A stretch of 64,000 nucleotides of DNA from the NCBI GenBank assembly GCA_041396245.1, contig JAWKYW010000011.1, forward strand, positions 38,371 through 102,370, read 5' to 3'. Positions 63,149 to 64,000 of this stretch are shown here, piece by piece. How positions within the stretch are numbered: position 1 is the first letter of the stretch; every line of letters begins with the position of its first letter. The notes beneath the pieces were generated by a model that was given only the letters and a program-made list of their open reading frames with translations, was not told the DNA's origin and made no database searches. The translations under genes and the position numbers were made by a program. The DNA comes from Desulfobacillus sp041396245 (lineage in GTDB: Bacteria; Pseudomonadota; Gammaproteobacteria; Burkholderiales; Rhodocyclaceae).

Positions 63149-64000
63149 TCAGTTCAATGCCCGTGGTCGGGGCAGGCTGACGCAGAACCGGGTTCCAACG
63201 CCCGGCTTGGAAGCGACCCTTAGCAGACCGCCATGCTTTTGCACGATCTGGTAGGAAATGTAGAGCCCAAGGCCCGTGCCTTGGCCGATCGGTTTGGTAG
63301 TGAAGAATGGGTCGAAGACCTTCTTCAAAAGCTCTTCCGGAATCCCCCTGCCGTTATCCTGTACTTCGGCATGAACGTAGTGGTCGTCTGCCGAGGTCTT
63401 GACGAGGATGCGGCCGCGGTCTTCGATGGCTTGGGCCGCATTGGTGAGCAGATTGAGGAAAACCTGGTTGATTTGAGACGGCGAGCAGGAAACCTTGGGT
63501 ATTTCTCCGTAAACCTTCAGCACCTCGGCCTTGTTTTTGATCACGTTGCGGGCAATCAGGAGGGCGCTGTCAAGGCATTGGTTCAAACTGACGTTGTCTA
63601 TGGGCGACTGGTCCAGGCGGCTGAAGTCGCGCAAGTTAGCGACGATCTCGGAAATCTGCTCTACCCCATGCAAGGTGTCATCAAAAAGATTCTTTACGTC
63701 GTCGGACGGAAATGCCGCCTCGAATGCCGCCTTTAATTCGCTGATCGCTCCCAGACTGGACGTTACCGCGGCCTCGTCCGTTTCGCCTGACAGCAAGCGT
63801 GCCATCAGCTCGTCGTAGGCATCGAGTTGCAGGCGCATTTGATCCAGGAGTTCGCGCGCTATGCTGAAGTTGTTTTTTACATAACCGAGGGGCGTATTGA
63901 TTTCGTGGGCGACGCCAGCCACCATCTGACCGAGGGAGGCCATCTTTTCCGATTGCACCAGTTTTGCCTGCGAAGCCTTTAGCTGACTGTAGGCATTGGC
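63149..64000 (-). CDS. sensor histidine kinase (5' part outside the window)
   Basis: The frame runs in from the window edge (reading KASQAKLVQSEKMASLGQM) and continues to the stop at 63149, so the visible 283 residues are the C-terminal kinase part. They include the H-box GVAHEINTPLGYV and the HATPase motifs DNGRGIPEELL and GTGLGLYISYQIV. A helical linker of LKASQ type before the H-box usually follows a PAS or other sensor domain. It pairs with the double-receiver gene. Confidence 0.92.
   Translation of the reverse strand, partial: ANAYSQLKASQAKLVQSEKMASLGQMVAGVAHEINTPLGYVKNNFSIARELLDQMRLQLDAYDELMARLLSGETDEAAVTSSLGAISELKAAFEAAFPSDDVKNLFDDTLHGVEQISEIVANLRDFSRLDQSPIDNVSLNQCLDSALLIARNVIKNKAEVLKVYGEIPKVSCSPSQINQVFLNLLTNAAQAIEDRGRILVKTSADDHYVHAEVQDNGRGIPEELLKKVFDPFFTTKPIGQGTGLGLYISYQIVQKHGGLLRVASKPGVGTRFCVSLPRPRALN

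Overview
The window is a contiguous stretch of a high-GC bacterial chromosome with tightly packed genes, many joined by ATGA-type overlaps. Gene content and order point to a facultatively autotrophic betaproteobacterium, most like a member of the Rhodocyclaceae/Sulfuritalea-type lineages: pdxA-rsmA, a form II RuBisCO with CbbQ/CbbO, a proteasome-like BPH-type protein, an oversized Pst system and a LutABC operon. The genus is inference; no rRNA, tRNA, CRISPR array, transposase or prophage gene was seen.

Layout. 1-7.1 kb: housekeeping genes (pdxA, rsmA, then on the minus strand a DUF2892 protein, a Crp/Fnr regulator, xthA, a DUF4124/glutaredoxin-like protein, prlC, purC). 7.1-22.5 kb: a Calvin-Benson region on the minus strand. 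cbbM-cbbQ-cbbO form one unit and prk-tkt-gap-pgk-pyk-fba-psiE-cbbY a second, with cbbR divergent from cbbM. Both units are preceded by the same 3-half-site operator and promoter geometry, so CbbR probably controls both. The intergenic spaces are full of palindromic repeats. 22.5-30.8 kb: an inositol-phosphatase-family protein, a thioredoxin-like protein, rsmE, a two-domain polyphosphate:AMP phosphotransferase, argA, a GGDEF sensor, yggX and rpiA. 30.8-37.2 kb: a pyruvate dehydrogenase operon (aceE-aceF-BPH-lpdA) with a proteasome-type Ntn-hydrolase translationally coupled on both sides.

37.3-46.7 kb: two paralogous branched-chain-type substrate-binding proteins without permease, a divergent PAS histidine kinase/LuxR-type regulator pair, 3-hydroxybutyrate dehydrogenase and lutABC, which looks like organic-acid sensing and use. 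46.7-57.8 kb: a phosphate region (Pho box, pstS, a repeat-containing lipoprotein, pstC, pstA, pstB, phoU, phoB, phoR), followed convergently by two genes that look like ornithine-lipid synthesis (olsB-olsA) with their own possible Pho box. 58-64 kb: galE, cysC and a signalling cluster of an EAL-CBS-GGDEF protein, a double-receiver protein and a histidine kinase cut by the window edge.

The least expected structures are a family of hairpins built from four GGTGAGC heptamers, two copies of which lie inside the linkers of AceF and Lpd; a pair of ~100-bp related stem-loops between cbbO and cbbQ; the twin CbbR operators; and the proteasome homologue in the pyruvate dehydrogenase operon.
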